A stretch of DNA of 64,000 nucleotides from Callipepla californica brunnescens (Eukaryota > Chordata > Aves > Galliformes > Odontophoridae), in contig JALIRH010000023.1 of assembly GCA_023055505.1 (NCBI GenBank), forward strand, positions 4,408,423 through 4,472,422. Direction: 5' to 3'. Positions 12,415-25,626 of this stretch are shown one piece after another (positions within the stretch are counted from its first letter, which is position 1; every line of letters begins with the position of its first letter). The position numbers and the translations under genes are program-made. The notes beneath the pieces are model-generated. The model was not told the DNA's origin. It was given only the letters and a program-made list of their open reading frames with translations, and did not search any database.

Positions 12415-13224
12415 TTTATAAGGAATGTATTTTGCAAGTGCTGTTCCTTAAAAGGCAAAATATATTATTTCCAGCTAAAAAACAGATATATCTTTTAACC
12501 TCTAGGACCTTAGATGTTGAACACTCAGAGTATTTAAAATCAAAAGAAAAACAAACTAATACATATAATTGCATTTGATTTTACTAATGGAGAATTTTTA
12601 CATTTTTCAAATATTTTGAAAATAAGTGGAAAGAAAATTCTAAGTTACTGCAGTTTCTGAAGAAATACAGATTGCACATGTAACTTCACATTTGAGTATA
12701 TTTTTGTACTAAGATACAGTGATTGATCAGCATTTGTTCTTCGATTCTCACAGCCATCTTTTTCTAATAGGTGTTCAATTATTTCTTTTCAGCAGCTTAT
12801 AATTACTGAAATGAGAGAAAGCTTTCACTTACATGGTGAATTATAATATACACACAAAAAAGTCCCTGCACTTGGTAAGGGTTAAAGCTTTTCATGAAGG
12901 TTAATAGAAAATAAAGAAGTGTAGCAATATAGTGTTTGTTTGAAGAATTTGAGCAAAGGTATCTATTTATCTCTAATGGAGGATGACAATGAAGGATTTA
13001 AGAAGTCATCCCCCTTATTGTCTCCAGTACAAAAACCTTCCGTCTGCATCTTTCAACTTGCTTCACAACTTCTGAAGAAGCAATGGGCAAACTGCTGAAT
13101 TTTTATTAATCTGCTTAACCTAATGAGATGAAAAGACCTTTTCAGAATTAAAGGGGAGCAGATATGTGCTTACAGAGAAAACTGGTTTGGAATGCTTTCA
13201 CATCTAGGAATTTTCTCCATACCA

Positions 13225-13770
13225 ATTGGGAGCAGGCAGGCCTCCATTCTGCCTCTGGCTCCCTCAGCTGCCATCCTCATCTTGCCTCCATACCTGATTT
13301 TAGAACTTCTTTAAGCATATGTTTGTGAGGTGTGCCCCCAGCCCTTCTGGAAGAAGTAAAAGGAGGAGTTGAGGAGGTGCTGGGGTTGGGACACCATCGG
13401 GAGCTGAGACAAGAAAGCCTAAGCTGACAAAATGTGACTCCTCAGATGGGGGCCCTGTTTGGATAACTTGCCTCTTCTAAATTCTTCCTTCCTCTTCCCT
13501 CCCTCCCCCCAGCTCCCTCTCCTTTTCTCTCCCTTGTCAAGCCCACTTCATAAACGGTAGCAGCTGGGGATCTTTTTAGTGGCATTCAGGGATTACTGCC
13601 CTTCAGGATTTTAATAAGCCCCACTGCCTGAAATGCCTGTGAGGTTGCTCTCTGAGACAATTACCATTCAGGGCCGAGATTGAGGGCCCTTCATGGTCCA
13701 GATGGCCAAGGGGCTGTGCACAGGCAGATAGCATTCCACAAACAACAGATCAGTGGAGCAAAGAGAGGTT
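13225..13770. promoter_or_regulatory. GC-richer candidate enhancer block
   Basis: It stands out from the AT-rich surroundings. It contains a bicoid/OTX-type GGATTA (13590-13595), AATTA (13659-13663), an E-box CAGATG (13699-13704) and a TEAD-like CATTCCA (13732-13738). The 9-mer CATTCAGGG occurs twice (13583-13591, 13666-13674), and AGGGCC...GGCCCT forms a small dyad near 13672-13690. A polypyrimidine tract lies in its left half. The mixture of motifs with no repeat and no reading frame of note is what vertebrate conserved non-coding elements look like. No alignment was available. Confidence 0.35.
13482..13535 (+). repeat. Polypyrimidine (CCCT/CTTC) tract
   Basis: A nearly pure C/T stretch with few purines, including CCCTCCCTCCCCCC. 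It lies inside a GC-richer block (13225-13770) that looks regulatory. Such strands can form triplex or H-DNA in vitro; that is family knowledge, not something the sequence shows. Confidence 0.75.
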
Positions 13771-16700
13771 GATTTTTTTTATCATTATTATTTTATTTTA
13801 TTTTTTGTTCTCAGTTAAGATGAAGAGTGGGGAGAGGGAGAAAAGGAAGAGAATAAGGGGGTTCTACCACTTTGTAGCTAATCAAAGCTAAGTTTGCTCA
13901 TCCTCCTATGCATAACTGGATTTAAACTGTGACCTCTTAAGAACTGCAATTTGAGGTTACATATCCCTCTCTGCTGTAAGGCAGCTGCACTTTGTAATTT
14001 AAAAACACAATACCCCTGATTATAAGGAGTATTTCTTAGCTGCCCCCAAAGGAAGAAATAACTTGCAAAGGGCTAGAACGAGATCTCTTCTTGCTTTAGT
14101 ACTGGCAGCAGAGGACTAAAATTGCAGTCAGAACTGATTGGTAGCTGTGAACGCCTGGAAAATCTGAAAATGCAGTTGATGAACACCAGTTGAATGTTTG
14201 GCTGAGAGGAGTTACACTTAAGTTTTTTTTTACCTGTGGTGTGGCAGGGTTACTAGATGTAACACATGGAAGTGAAGCAGTAGACTTCAGAAAAGTCGTC
14301 TTCTTTAGATGAGATTTTAGCCTCTACATAAGGAAAGGGAAGTGCCTACCCAGGGAAGAAAGTTTGAAGTTGTTTTTGCAGGGAGCAACTTAGGAACTTG
14401 CAAAGCTCGTTTCAGTACAGCCAGAGCTTTTTGGTCTTGCAGTCCTGTGCAGAGAGTGGGAAATATGGCTTATTAGCTGAACAGCTGTTCTCTGTCTGGA
14501 TGGACAGACATTAATTTTTTAATCCTTGGACCCCCTGATGGCAGAAAAACCCATTTGTGCCTCTTCAGATTAAAGTTAATATTTGTGATACAGAGCTCAC
14601 TTTTGCTGCCCATTTGCTTTTGACTTCTACAATGAATAGTTCATTCTTTTAAATCATATTTAATAAGAAAATAAAATGCATCATGTCATAAAAGAGAGAA
14701 ATCACCTTAAATAAAAGGCTTACAGCTGGACTGTCTTATGGCTGAGTAGTTTGGATGAATGGGGCTAATTCTCTAGTTATTGATCGTAAGGTTTCTCCTT
14801 CCATACCCCAGTAAGCTGTAGCAAGTTAATTTGTGTAATGGCTGTAACTCCAAAGTTTTAAAAAAGATTACTTTGATGGCTCTCACAGAAAAATAATAGA
14901 AATAAATGGGTGGTAGAATTTTGCACACTGATAATGCAAATGTGTACAGTTGTGCTTCAGAAATAGTTGATCTGAAAGAGTTATACCAGAGGAAAGCAGG
15001 ATGGTAATTTCTTACTCTAGAAGGTCTGAAGATGGCTAGACCATGAAGATAGGTCCTTCTAAGGCTTTACTTTAGTAATGGGTGCAGATTGCTGATATGT
15101 TAACAGGTCTGATATCAATACTTAGGTGAACCAGACAGAACAAACTATACAGCAGATTCTTTGTGTAGCAGGTATTGGAAGAGATTTTGTGTGCCATATT
15201 TGTAAAAGTAGATTCACTGAAGGAATGGGGATAATGTTTGAATTGGATGAGTCAAAATTGCCCAGTTTTAAGAAATGATGGCATTTTGAATACTCACATT
15301 CAGTTTGCGAAGGATACAGCATCATGAGGTAGAACAATTTATTTAACATTGAAACTTGGGTCTTCTGTTCAATTTGAATGGAAAAGACTGAAAAGCTTCA
15401 ACTAGTGGTTACATCTGTAGATACAAACAGTGCTTCAGACAGCCTGATATATGGCATGACACTTCTAAGGGCATCCAGAATATGTATGGCAGCATTTCAC
15501 CTGTGGGTGCATGTGTGATTTCATACTGGAAAATGCCTTTTATTTTGATAATAGGTGCATGTGTAATGTTGCACATAATAGAAGTTATGCTTTTCAGGCG
15601 CATCAGTGTGACTCACTGGTTGTCCTAGAACTGGGTGAATATATGACCGGATTAACAGTGTCACAACATATCAGGCTAAAACTTTAGGTAGGGTATGCAG
15701 GAATATTCAGAATGCTAGAAATGGTGTTTGCATGCATAAATGAAACACTGAAGTTATGTGAGATGCGTGCTTTGTTTTGATTACCACATTGGGTCATTTT
15801 GACGTATTAGTGGCTTCTCATAAGAGTTGTATTTTAGGAATAGCACATTTTCAGAACAACTTCTAGTCTGTAAGTTAGTTTTGTCTCCATCTTCTTATCC
15901 TCGAGCATGTCTGCAATGTCCAAATATTGATCAGAATACGTTGCATATAATAATTCCTCTGACTCAACACCTAGATTCTTTCTTTAAGTAGAATTCACTG
16001 TTCTGGCAGTTGTCTTTTCCTTTCTTTCTTTCTTTTTTTGGCCTCCAGTAGTAGGATAGGACAGATGCTTAATACCTTTAAGAGATTTATTTCTCCATCA
16101 TTGTCTTTTATCAGGATTCTTTGTTGATAGCTAGTGATTCAAATAAAGACTTGAAAAACATGTGAAGATCTGTTTTTAACTTATACAAATGTATATTGCT
16201 GAAATATTCCTTTTCCTCCGTTTTCCAGCATGACGTGTCTGATTTTAGTCTTTTCACATTTTTTTTATTCCAGTGTCAGCAGACAGTGTATGCGCGGTAA
16301 TTTACCTGACAGTGTCTAGTGCTGCCAAGTCTAGAAGCCTGAAGGAGTCACGGGGCAGCATTATAGTGCTTGTCATTCTAAATGTCATGGACATTTAGCT
16401 AAGGGCTCCTACAGCCTGAACGGATTCTCCCATTTTTGTTTTAAAAGAGGTACAACCCTTAATTAAAATTCATGCATTTTGTCCTAGTTAGTAATATATG
16501 CCGTGAAGTGATTACTGGATCTGAATATCATAAAGGCAGATAGAAAAAGAAAAAAAATAGTTTTCCTTTCATTTAGCGGCAGTGTTGACCATCCTTCTGT
16601 GTGTTTTGTATTCCTGAATAGTTGCAGAAATCAGTGTGGAAATACTCATATCAGCTAGATAAATTAAAGAGAGATGAAAGGTGGTTGATAGACCATTATT

Positions 16701-19700
16701 TTAATCTGTAGATACTATTTATAAACTTAAACAGCAAATTTGTATCTCCTTCTTGTGGAAGTAATAGCTTTGTATTCAAACATGTTACTTTATTAACATG
16801 TATTTCCTTCAATTGTTGTTGACTCACATTTATTTTTAAGTTGTAAAATATTGTGTAGTTTCATTTCAGAAGTTCTAAAACTCTTGACTTCTTTCTCTTG
16901 TCTTTTAAGAAGTCTGTTAGCAGAGAAGGGTGTTGGTATCTAAATGTCTCTGTGAGCTTGTCCAGACTGTGCTGTTCAAAGCGCTGTCCCACAACATAAT
17001 CTGGGACATTGTAAACGGCTGATATTCTCAGAACTACATGACCTTTATTGGAATGAGATGATAGCGTTAGTCTCAGCATGTGGGAAAATTAAGGCAATCC
17101 TGAAAATATGATAAACTTCAGCAGTTAAAGCAGCAGTCTTTTTCAAAGTGTCCTACAGGTATAGTGCTCCATTTGTAGGTTAGGGTGGATTTGTTAAACT
17201 GACTGTGTTTTTTCCACTTTCTGAATTAAATCCATTTTCTCACGAGAAAAAAAAAAATTGGAAAATCATTTTTAATGACACGTATGAAGCTAGAGGGGAA
17301 ACGTGTTTCAAAGAATTAATCAGGGCAAAAGTTCTCTGAAAAGTAGTCTGGATCCTAGATATTGAGTATGGTTTTATGTACCAGCGAACAAAAGGCTCTT
17401 AATTGGTGTTTATTCACTCCAAGTGTCCCAAACAGTAAACAGGAATAAAAGTGTTCAGAAGTGTCTGCATGTCATTTCCTCACAACTTGCCATGACTCCC
17501 TGGCGCTTCTGGTTTTGTCGGATTATTAGTCTGTGAAGGAAGAGATAAAGCATTTCCTTGTATTGAATTTGAGCACGCTCTGTGCTTTGGGCCGAATGAA
17601 ATATTAAAGGCTGTTTGCGATCTCACAGATGAGTGGGGCATGCAAACTTTCACACGCACATGAAAAGGCCGGGGGGGTGGATAGGGGCTGAGGAATCTGT
17701 AGGTTCCCAAATTTCAGACATTTGTTCATGGTTGCTGGTAGCATTTCCCTCCTACATACAAGGACACTCCACCCACCCACATGGTTTTTAATGACCACTT
17801 CTGCTCATTTTTTGTTAGCATCTGTGGACCATATGTATTTGTTCATCCTTCCATTGAGTGTGACTACTTAAACTATTTCGTAAACAGAGTAAACATCACT
17901 AGTTGTAACGAACTCTTTCAGTTTAGCTTTCCTGAAACTCTGGAGCTTGCAAGACATGCTCCTGCTAATGAGAGGGTGTGGATATACTACTCTCATTTTC
18001 ATCAGTAGAACAGCCTAATTGCACTTGGGAAGAAGGGCAACAAATGGTGCAGTCCACTTGGGAAGCAAAATAGGTTGTGATTCTGGGGGGTGGTTGAAAT
18101 TTAAAAGATTGATGTGTCATCCATCTTTATTTCTCATCTTTTGGAATAAATATGTATGCTTTGTATACATGCCTGCATAATAGTATACTGTCAGTATGGA
18201 TGTGGGGAAATGGTCTGAGAAAGATTTCCATACTGTTGACTAATGTTCTTAATAGTGTATAACGCTACACAAATGGTAATTGTCATATAGAGAGATGTTT
18301 TCTGTGGCAATCCTTGATTAAAATTATCTTATACTTTGGCTCACTGCTGAGACTTTTCATTCCACGGATGGCTGGTTTTACAAGTTTGGCTTTATCTGTC
18401 AGTCTGCCTATGTGGAACTGAATTGAAATGTATCTATATTACTTAATGAGAAACTTTGTCTTAAGTGTAGGGAAGTCTCTCACTATGAGACTGTCAGCCA
18501 CCTAAGCCCTAAAATCCACGGTAATTACTGTGTCTCTAAAATGCCCCTCATTATGGCACATAAAATGCTTGGCTGCAAAGAACTGCTGTGTAAAGTCTGT
18601 TTGCTGCACCAGTCAGCATATAATAACGCTTCTGGTAAAATACAAGTAAATAGGTATTATACTTGGTTTGCATATTTTTTTGGTGGGGAAGATTTCAAGG
18701 TATCTGACTGTGGTGCAGCAAAAATTTCATGTGTGTACTTTCTACCACAGAGGAGCTGTACTGTGTTTCTGCAGCCTGGTGCACCCTTGTAGTCTTTTAT
18801 AAATAAATATGCCTGCCCTGGGAGAAAATGGTGTGTAAGGAGTTAAGTAAGGCTATTCACACTCAATCAATACTGGAGAAATATGTGCAGTAGGAACCTA
18901 GTAACCTTCCAAACAAGTTGCTTTGAAATATTCATACAACAATAAAGGTGCAAATTCTCCTTTTTATTTGAAGGGAACTTAGCTAAGATGCATCTAACGG
19001 GAGGAAATATGAAAACACTTTTCCTCAATTACCAATGCTCAGCTCAAAGAAAGTAATGAAATTGTTTCAGAAAATAACTGCATGATTATTTATTGACTTT
19101 GGCTACATTGATTTGCTAAATCATATGGATGCTATTAAGGTTTGCTGTTTTAAGCAACAACACTCAGTGCTCCCCTTCACCCTTTTCTTTCAATTGACAT
19201 GGTCAAATCCCAATACAGCTTTGAAACCTCAGTTTGAAAGATTGTGTATTTCAGTTATGCGTGTACTGGTTTCTTATTTCTTAATTCTGTCCCCATAGCC
19301 ATCCTCACCCTTCATATTTTGGAGTATTTCTGTGTAGCGTGACCCCCATCTCGGATGTGAAACTGTGAACTGTATTATTTTATGTATACTTTTTGTTCAA
19401 AACTCATTTAACTGGAGTGTGGACTATGCTTTTCAATTGGAAACATTCCATGTATTTGGTATTGCAATGTCAAATTACTAGTGGATTTTCAAAGCAAACA
19501 AAAAAATGTAATTTAAAGCCATCTCTCTCAACTGCAGCTTATTTTAAAGGTCCCCTGGTTGTTTTAAAATAGTATGTGTTATAGATGTCCCACATCTTAT
19601 TATTATGAAGGCTGATGACAGAAATGCTGAGTCACGCAAATGATCTTATAGAAGAAATGGAGCACACTTAAACTAATCCAAATATTTCACATTTGGTCCT

Positions 19701-20214
19701 TAGTTATTCTTGTGCGAGCAGGGCCTCAGTCTGAGCTTTACCTATGCGTTTTGGTGGAGATACCAGGTGCTTCATCTTCAGCTGCTTGCGATGTTGTTCT
19801 GGGTTGCATCCTGAGAGAACAAAATGAAGCTCTCTGTAAAAAGAAGTTGGAAAAAATCAGTTGTCAGTGTCTAAGTGGCAGCACAAATGTACTGAATGGC
19901 CTAGCAGAGGAAAATAGATTTTCTGTATTTAATAGTACCAAATCAATTTTTCTATTATGCTGTTCTCTAAATAGGCAGATTTTTCTTCCACTCTCAAGTA
20001 GCCTAAGGTTGCTTCATAGCTACTTGTTATAAGTTCAGCATTGTGTTCTCTACCTGAAAGAGTCATTCTTGAGTGAGCTAGAGGTGAGGGAGTCTGCACT
20101 AAGATACTAACAGACTTTGCCTACTTCCCTGCACCATAGATTTTGGAGCATGTGTTGCTTGCAGCTTTTTTCTTTTCCAGTTAAATAACTCTTTTTTAAT
20201 CCCCACCATTGTTA
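13771..20214. other. Non-coding, AT-rich
   Basis: Unique sequence with few simple repeats. A perfect palindrome at 16378 is listed separately. Frames at 15122-15603, 16861-17079 and 17480-18008 are short and match nothing. Confidence 0.65.
16378..16398 (+). repeat. Perfect palindrome, 9-bp arms with 3-base centre
   Basis: CTAAATGTC, ATG, GACATTTAG form a perfect dyad at 16378-16386 and 16390-16398. No matching transcription-factor family is obvious and it may be chance. Confidence 0.7.
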
Positions 20215-20470
20215 CACCACCATCAGGATTTTAGCATGCCCTCCCCATCATCTGGATGGGGGAGTTGTCGGTACATTAAAAACCTGGGCCTTCCCTGTGA
20301 GTGCACTGCATCCGCCAGCCACATATCACTGCTAAAAGAAACATGGCACGCAGGTGTTTAAATTATTTACACTCATAATCGGCCTTTATGTTACATTGCT
20401 GAGCCAAGCCTCTGTTATTCTAGTGCATAATTGATGGTGCTCAGTAGTGGAAAAGTTAGAAAAGCGGAAG
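20215..20470. promoter_or_regulatory. Candidate conserved non-coding element
   Basis: E-boxes CATCTG (20249-20254) and CAGGTG (20351-20356) are followed by AT-rich homeodomain-like sequence and an ETS-type GCGGAAGT at 20464-20471. That site leads into the GC-rich stretch on its right. The block is repeat-free. Confidence 0.3.
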
Positions 20471-20810
20471 TAATGTGATGCGAAAGTTGAGCGAGGCAGA
20501 CCCAGCTGGCGTGGCCTACCGGGCTGCACCCTGCTGCCCAAGAGAGCACAGGGAGCGGGCCAAGACCCCGCAGCCAGTCCTGGCCCTGGGGAAGGCTTCC
20601 TTCATCCCAGCCACGTGGCTAGTGAGGAGCAGAAGGCTCAAAGAGTTTGCCACTAAATGCTTCCACTGTGCTTTCAAAGGGATTAGAAGTTGGCATCCCC
20701 AAGAAAGGGGCAAGCCCTGTGTGGTTTTAGATGGAGTGAAGGATGGCATCAGTGGGTTGCAAAAGGGCCAGAATGCCCTGGTAATTCTGGTACAGAGCAT
20801 TGATTAACCA
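20471..20810. other. GC-rich stretch with overlapping reading frames on both strands
   Basis: A GC-richer region with several CpGs near its left end. Frames of 110 residues (+, 20475-20807) and 94 residues (-, 20516-20800) overlap here. GC-rich DNA lengthens chance frames on both strands because stop codons are AT-rich. Neither translation resembles a known family, and no splice-site and exon structure is convincing. It could be a short unmethylated island. Confidence 0.4.
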
Positions 20811-23754
20811 GTGAGAGTGTTGTCAGATGTACAGAGCTCCATAATTTTTTGTCGTTTCTTTATTCACAGGAATCTCCCCTGCCTCAAAAAATAATGCAGT
20901 CTGTCATATTTTGGAATGATTTTTGTAATGGTCTGGTCACGTTGGATAAGAATTAATGCAATACAAAATAAACCTAATTATTGTAAAATAATAGCAATCC
21001 AGAAGCTTCTGCTAATATATAAAGCAATTTAATATCTCATTTCTGACCTAAATATTGTAATATTCTCTAAAGAATGTATATGATTTGCAAATATGAACCC
21101 ATTACACAAATTCATTTTTGTTCTTCCTTTCCCTTGTCAGGCTTTCTTTTTAAAGTTTATTTTAAGTCAGCAATTTTATTTTTCTTTCACTCCAGGATAT
21201 TACATCTACGTCCCATTCAGTGATGTACTTTTATACCATAGTATGGCATACAGTAGGAACGCTTGCCTCTCCAATGTGAAAAGAAATAACCTTTTCATTA
21301 AACAATAATTATTGTTGTTTGGGGCTTATGGTGTATTTCTAATAAAATCTGTAAAAGTTTAGTACTAAATTATTCTGCTGCTGCAGCAATTGCTTTGTTG
21401 CTAGTTCTTCTAGATGAATGTCCTAATTGTCAAAGTATCCATCATTTTCTGGTTGTTACATCAGGATAAAATGTGTATTTTTTGTGGTTTTTTTTTTTCC
21501 TTCCTATTTCACTGCAGAAACAAGTTGGATGGTCAGACTAACAAACTAAATGTTAGTTAGGAAGTTATTTTGTACTATTGGTCTCTAGATACACTGATTT
21601 TTTTTTGTTGTTGTTGCAGTGTTTTTCTTTGAGGCAAACTAGTGTTCAGCCATGTGATGTAGTTGCACGTACAATTCTTGTGAAACCAGCAGTGAGCAGT
21701 GCTAATGAGCAGGACTTTCTCCACTCTTGTGAAAACAAGGGTTGCAGCTTATGTAAACATGGCTGGTATAACTGCAAGGGACATATTGCAACATGGGTTA
21801 TGTGGCTGAAGTAACAAAATACACCTCATTTTTATACACAGAAATAGTTATACATCTAGAGCGCTTGACAGAAATGTAGTACATTAATGCACTTGAACTC
21901 ATTAAGTGATTTCATACAAAGTAACACACTTTTTTGGCATACACATTGTAAATGACCACACACTATTTAACTGAACCTCTGCTTACATTACCTTCATACA
22001 CAGAGGTAGTGCTAATGCTGGCATTTGCATGCTAAACGTTCCCTCTGTGACAATTCTTCAGGTGATAAAGTGGCTAATAACTTTTATTATTATTTCTAAG
22101 CTGAGAAAATGAATGTTTCATCCCCATTCATTGTTAAGAATAGTGCAGAGATACCAAATCATTTCATCCCTAAGCTTTAATAACCTTGTCTCATTAATAT
22201 TTCCTATATTAATTCTACTAAGAAAAGCCAAACAAACAGCAAGAAAAGGAAAAAGAAGCAATGGGAATCTTACAGAGATTATTATTACAATAAAAATGAC
22301 AAAAATGTACAAAATTATATTTCATATAGAAAGGCAGCCTTGTAATGTTTAATGAAGCAACACAAATCCTTACAGCTTCTTTGATGGTAGCGCTATAAAA
22401 TACCTTAATAAGCTATAAAGAAGGAAACCTATGCCCTGCTGAAAATAATGATGGTAGCTAAGACCTGTGCCACAACACTGAGGAGGAAAAAAACAGAGGA
22501 AAAACTAATTAGACACTGATAAAGAAAAAACCTCAAACAGCCTTTTTGCTTGGCGCTGCATTAAGCAAGATCTGCAAGAATATGATTTTAAAAAGCACAT
22601 CTTTTCAAATAGAAAACATTTTGAACATCTTGATTTTGTCATATTTCCACGCTTTCCTTGGTGCTTTCTGTCATCTGTGTTTGAGAAGGAGGAAATCTAT
22701 GTTTTTAGGATTTGTATGCTTATAGGTATCTGTGTTAGATTGTTGGTCATGTGTTTTTGTGAGTTTTGCTAAAGGAACTCGCATTTTTGTGGACACTTCC
22801 AATACCCCAAGTATATGAATGTTGGTGCATGAAGCTACGGTTTACTACTGGCATTGAAAGAGGAGGAAAAAGATATTTTGTGGCTGGAATCAAGATCCGT
22901 TTGGCTTTGGTTTCCATTTTGTTATTCAAAATATGTATGTTAAAGACCTGCAGTCTTCTATGTTAGTGAAGAATTTAGTGTTGGCAGTAATTCATAATGC
23001 ATCTGCAGAGCTGCAAGATGGTGAAAAGCAAGGTGTGTTATGGCAGGCTGTGTTTTAAAGGTTGTGTCAGGGAAGTTCTCATATGCAGTATTTTAAAAAC
23101 CCGGATATGTAATCTGATTTGGTATCTGAAAGTATGGTTACGTCTGGTGTGTGTTATACACCTCAGTGAGTCAGCAAATATGAGTGGCTGTGACTTAAGA
23201 GATTAGGTATTCCATCAGATATTCTTGAAATGTCTTCAGCTATGAGCTGCTAGTATGTATATTTTTCTTAATGCATCATTTATTTATGTCACAGGACTTC
23301 AGTGCTCCAAGGTTATGTTTCTTGTTTTTTGAATTACCTTCTCTTTCTAGGACATTTTTTTGTAAGATATTCAATGGCTATAAAAATGTAAGGTTATGAA
23401 ATTTGAATCTCCTTTCCATTTCTCAAAATAATAATAATAGGGCTCAGTTTTCTCAAGTCTTTCTAGCTTTGTTCCTCATTACATTGTAGGGAGATTGCTC
23501 TGATCCTTCAATACTTCATTGTAGCTGTTAATAAGCAACACATTACTGTGAATCTGTCTTGTAGAATTACATTTCCTATTGATCCACAATTAAGCTGTTA
23601 ATCATGTTTAAAACTTGGTAAATAGCAGCCAATATTTATGAGTGGGTTAACACTTGGGAATGTTGTAAAATCTGCCACTCTTGGCATAGTTGGCCCAGAC
23701 GGTGGTAGGTGGCAAATGAGGTTTCTATCAAATGTATGGCAATCAATCAAATAA
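20811..23754. other. Non-coding, AT-rich
   Basis: Several pyrimidine-rich runs ending in CAG resemble 3' splice sites (near 21517 and 21619), but no open frame with a matching donor follows. A few palindromic GCTGCAGC-type sites are present. Confidence 0.6.
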
Positions 23755-24165
23755 TGAATCACAGAGGCATTCAGGCAAGAAGGGACCACAGGAGATCTCT
23801 AGCACAACTTTTGCTTACAGCAGGGTCAGATCTGAGCTCAGGATAGGTTGTTTGGAGCTCTATCTAACTGGGGCATGAAGGTCTCCAAGGATAGAGAGGG
23901 ACTGCAGAATCTCTTGCCCCAGCCGCTGCGACTGCTGGTTTGACCTCTTGGGGTAAAGCATTTCTCTGTGTCCTGTCTGAAACTGTCTTGTTCCAGTTCA
24001 TTACCATCATTTCAGCTCCCTCTATGTGCACCATTTAAGAACTCTCCATTAAACTGCCCCTATTCTGGGTGCAGATGCTGGGCACCCTTGAAACTGTCCC
24101 TCTCCTTCGGTCTCTCTCTGCAGGGCCCGTGCTCCAGTCATGATGGCCTCCATGGCCATCAGCTC
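23755..24165 (-). mobile_element. CR1 LINE fragment, antisense, 3' end retained
   Basis: Read on the plus strand, this is the reverse complement of an old CR1 3' region. It starts with a degenerate form of the CR1 terminal octamer repeat (AATCACAGAGGCATTC), then the 'aagggaccacaggagatct' block that follows the tail in antisense CR1. Next come a diverged 'ctccaaggatagagaggg' block, the 'gttccagttcatta' block, and finally a 'gtgctccagtcatgatggcc' segment that corresponds to the more 5' part. CR1 is a non-LTR retrotransposon typically truncated at its 5' end, and here only about 400 bases remain. Divergence is high and there are small deletions in the second half, so this is an old copy with no coding capacity. 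The upstream (right-hand) limit is approximate; sequence past about 24165 no longer resembles CR1 to me. The orientation and family are well supported; the subfamily is not assigned. Confidence 0.85.
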
Positions 24166-24300
24166 AAGTCACATCAATCTGGATGGATCAATAATACACA
24201 AGACAATTACACATAGCATACAAAACAGTGTGCTAAATACAAGACCTTGTGGCACTGTGCCAAGAGGGCCCTTTGCAGAGTGCCCAAGCCACCTAGCCAT

Positions 24301-24336
24301 TGCACTGAATGAAAAGAGTGCACTGAATGAAAAGAG
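24301..24336 (+). repeat. 18-bp perfect tandem duplication
   Basis: The 18-mer TGCACTGAATGAAAAGAG occurs twice back to back (24301-24318 and 24319-24336) with no mismatch. The identity of the copies suggests a recent duplication. It lies about 135 bases past the antisense CR1 remnant in otherwise unique sequence. Confidence 0.95.
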
Positions 24337-25592
24337 GGTGTCCTGTAAGGTGGTGTCCTCACCTCCTGATAGCCATTGCCACTGCTCAGGCTTGCTCAAG
24401 TGTCAAATCTTTCCACGAGTGCAGGGCTCACCCTCTGCATGCTGTCACTACAGAGAGTGTGCTGCTGGCATTTGAGACAGGAATTAACCCAGCATTGCCT
24501 GTCCTCCAGCTGGCTCATGGGGCAGGAGGTGCAGGCCTCTAAGTGATGCCCTGCTCTCATTCAGTCAGGTTAAGCACAATTATTTATTTTAATCCTTGAG
24601 GTTTCTTCAGGTCCCTTTCATAAATTATTCACGTACTGCCTCAGATAGAGTTTGGTGAAATCCATTCTCAGGTGTAAATGTCAGAACATCTAGATATCAA
24701 AATTTACTCCAGTAGTATTTTTTGTTTTGTTTACTGTGTTACATAAGACACTAAAATAAAAATTGAGACGTATTTCTAGGAGTAGGCTAAAATTTCAGAA
24801 GCTCATAGTTGCCCGCTTGTCTACTTTTAAAACTATGTTAGTTATCTCAGGAACTTGAGACTAAGATGTACATTTGGATAGTACTTTCTTTCACATTTCA
24901 TTGTTCTTGCTTCCTTCCTTGCAGTTTTCCTTTTTGTGTCCAGCAGTGTTGTTTTGTGCTTGATTTTTTAAAAGAGAGAGATGTTTTAAGAGTAAGGACA
25001 TATTTAAACAAGTGCATAGACTGTTTCTAGGGGATTGCATATCTGGAGAGTCTCGATAGCCCCATAGCATTTACCTGAATTCTTAATGGACTTATTTATG
25101 ACTTGTACTGGTTGTGAGGAACATAAATAGCTGAGGAAAAATCTAGGCAGGGAATACTATCCTGCAGATAAAGGAAGGTGGTGTATTTCTGTATTTAGCT
25201 TATCTTTTTTTCCACTGGAGAAGGAAGAATTAGTACATCCTTCAGGGACATAAAAGATTTTTCTGCTAGCGTAATTTATAGCAGGGACTATGTATTTTTT
25301 GTAGCTGCCAAGTGTTCTTTTTTATGTTTTTGGAAGTAATAAGGCAAGATTACAAACTATAAATTATTACAGTGATAGCAGCTCACAAGCTTGCCCACCC
25401 ATTCATGCTGCGTAGTACTTTATGGGAAGTTATGTTTAATTTCATTTAATGAGTACTTAGGACTAAGTTTCCTCAAATGCTTTGATGGGCTGTTAAATCT
25501 AAAAATGTTCAGTAGCTATAAATTACCAATAAAGATTAGTAGAAGGAGTACATAGCTATATGTTTCACATGATATGTGTGGTGTCATGATTG

Positions 25593-25626
25593 GTTTTTTT
25601 TGTTTGTTTTTTGTTTTGTTTTTTTT
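25593..25626 (+). repeat. T-rich (TTTG/TTTTG) low-complexity tract
   Basis: Runs of T separated by single G, ending in CCC. The overlapping 77-residue frame starts in phenylalanine-rich low-complexity sequence and is not supported as coding. Confidence 0.85.

Larger units (their letters stand above)
6630..13220. other. Non-coding, AT-rich
   Basis: Apart from the CCAAT pair, the 18-bp duplication and the A-rich tracts listed separately, I see nothing. There is no CR1, exon or GC-rich patch. Frames are short and low-complexity. Confidence 0.65.

Noticed and set aside
20475..20807. 110-residue plus-strand frame as a coding exon
   Set aside because: No family resemblance, a comparable frame on the opposite strand, and GC-rich composition.
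21490..21640. Splice acceptors near 21517 and 21619
   Set aside because: Polypyrimidine plus CAG is present, but the following frames either close at once or lack a donor. T-rich runs ending in CAG are common here.
24140..24475. Frames next to the antisense CR1 as CR1 reverse transcriptase
   Set aside because: CR1 coding sequence would be on the minus strand here, and the minus frame (24169-24399) shows no reverse-transcriptase motif. CR1 similarity ends near 24165.
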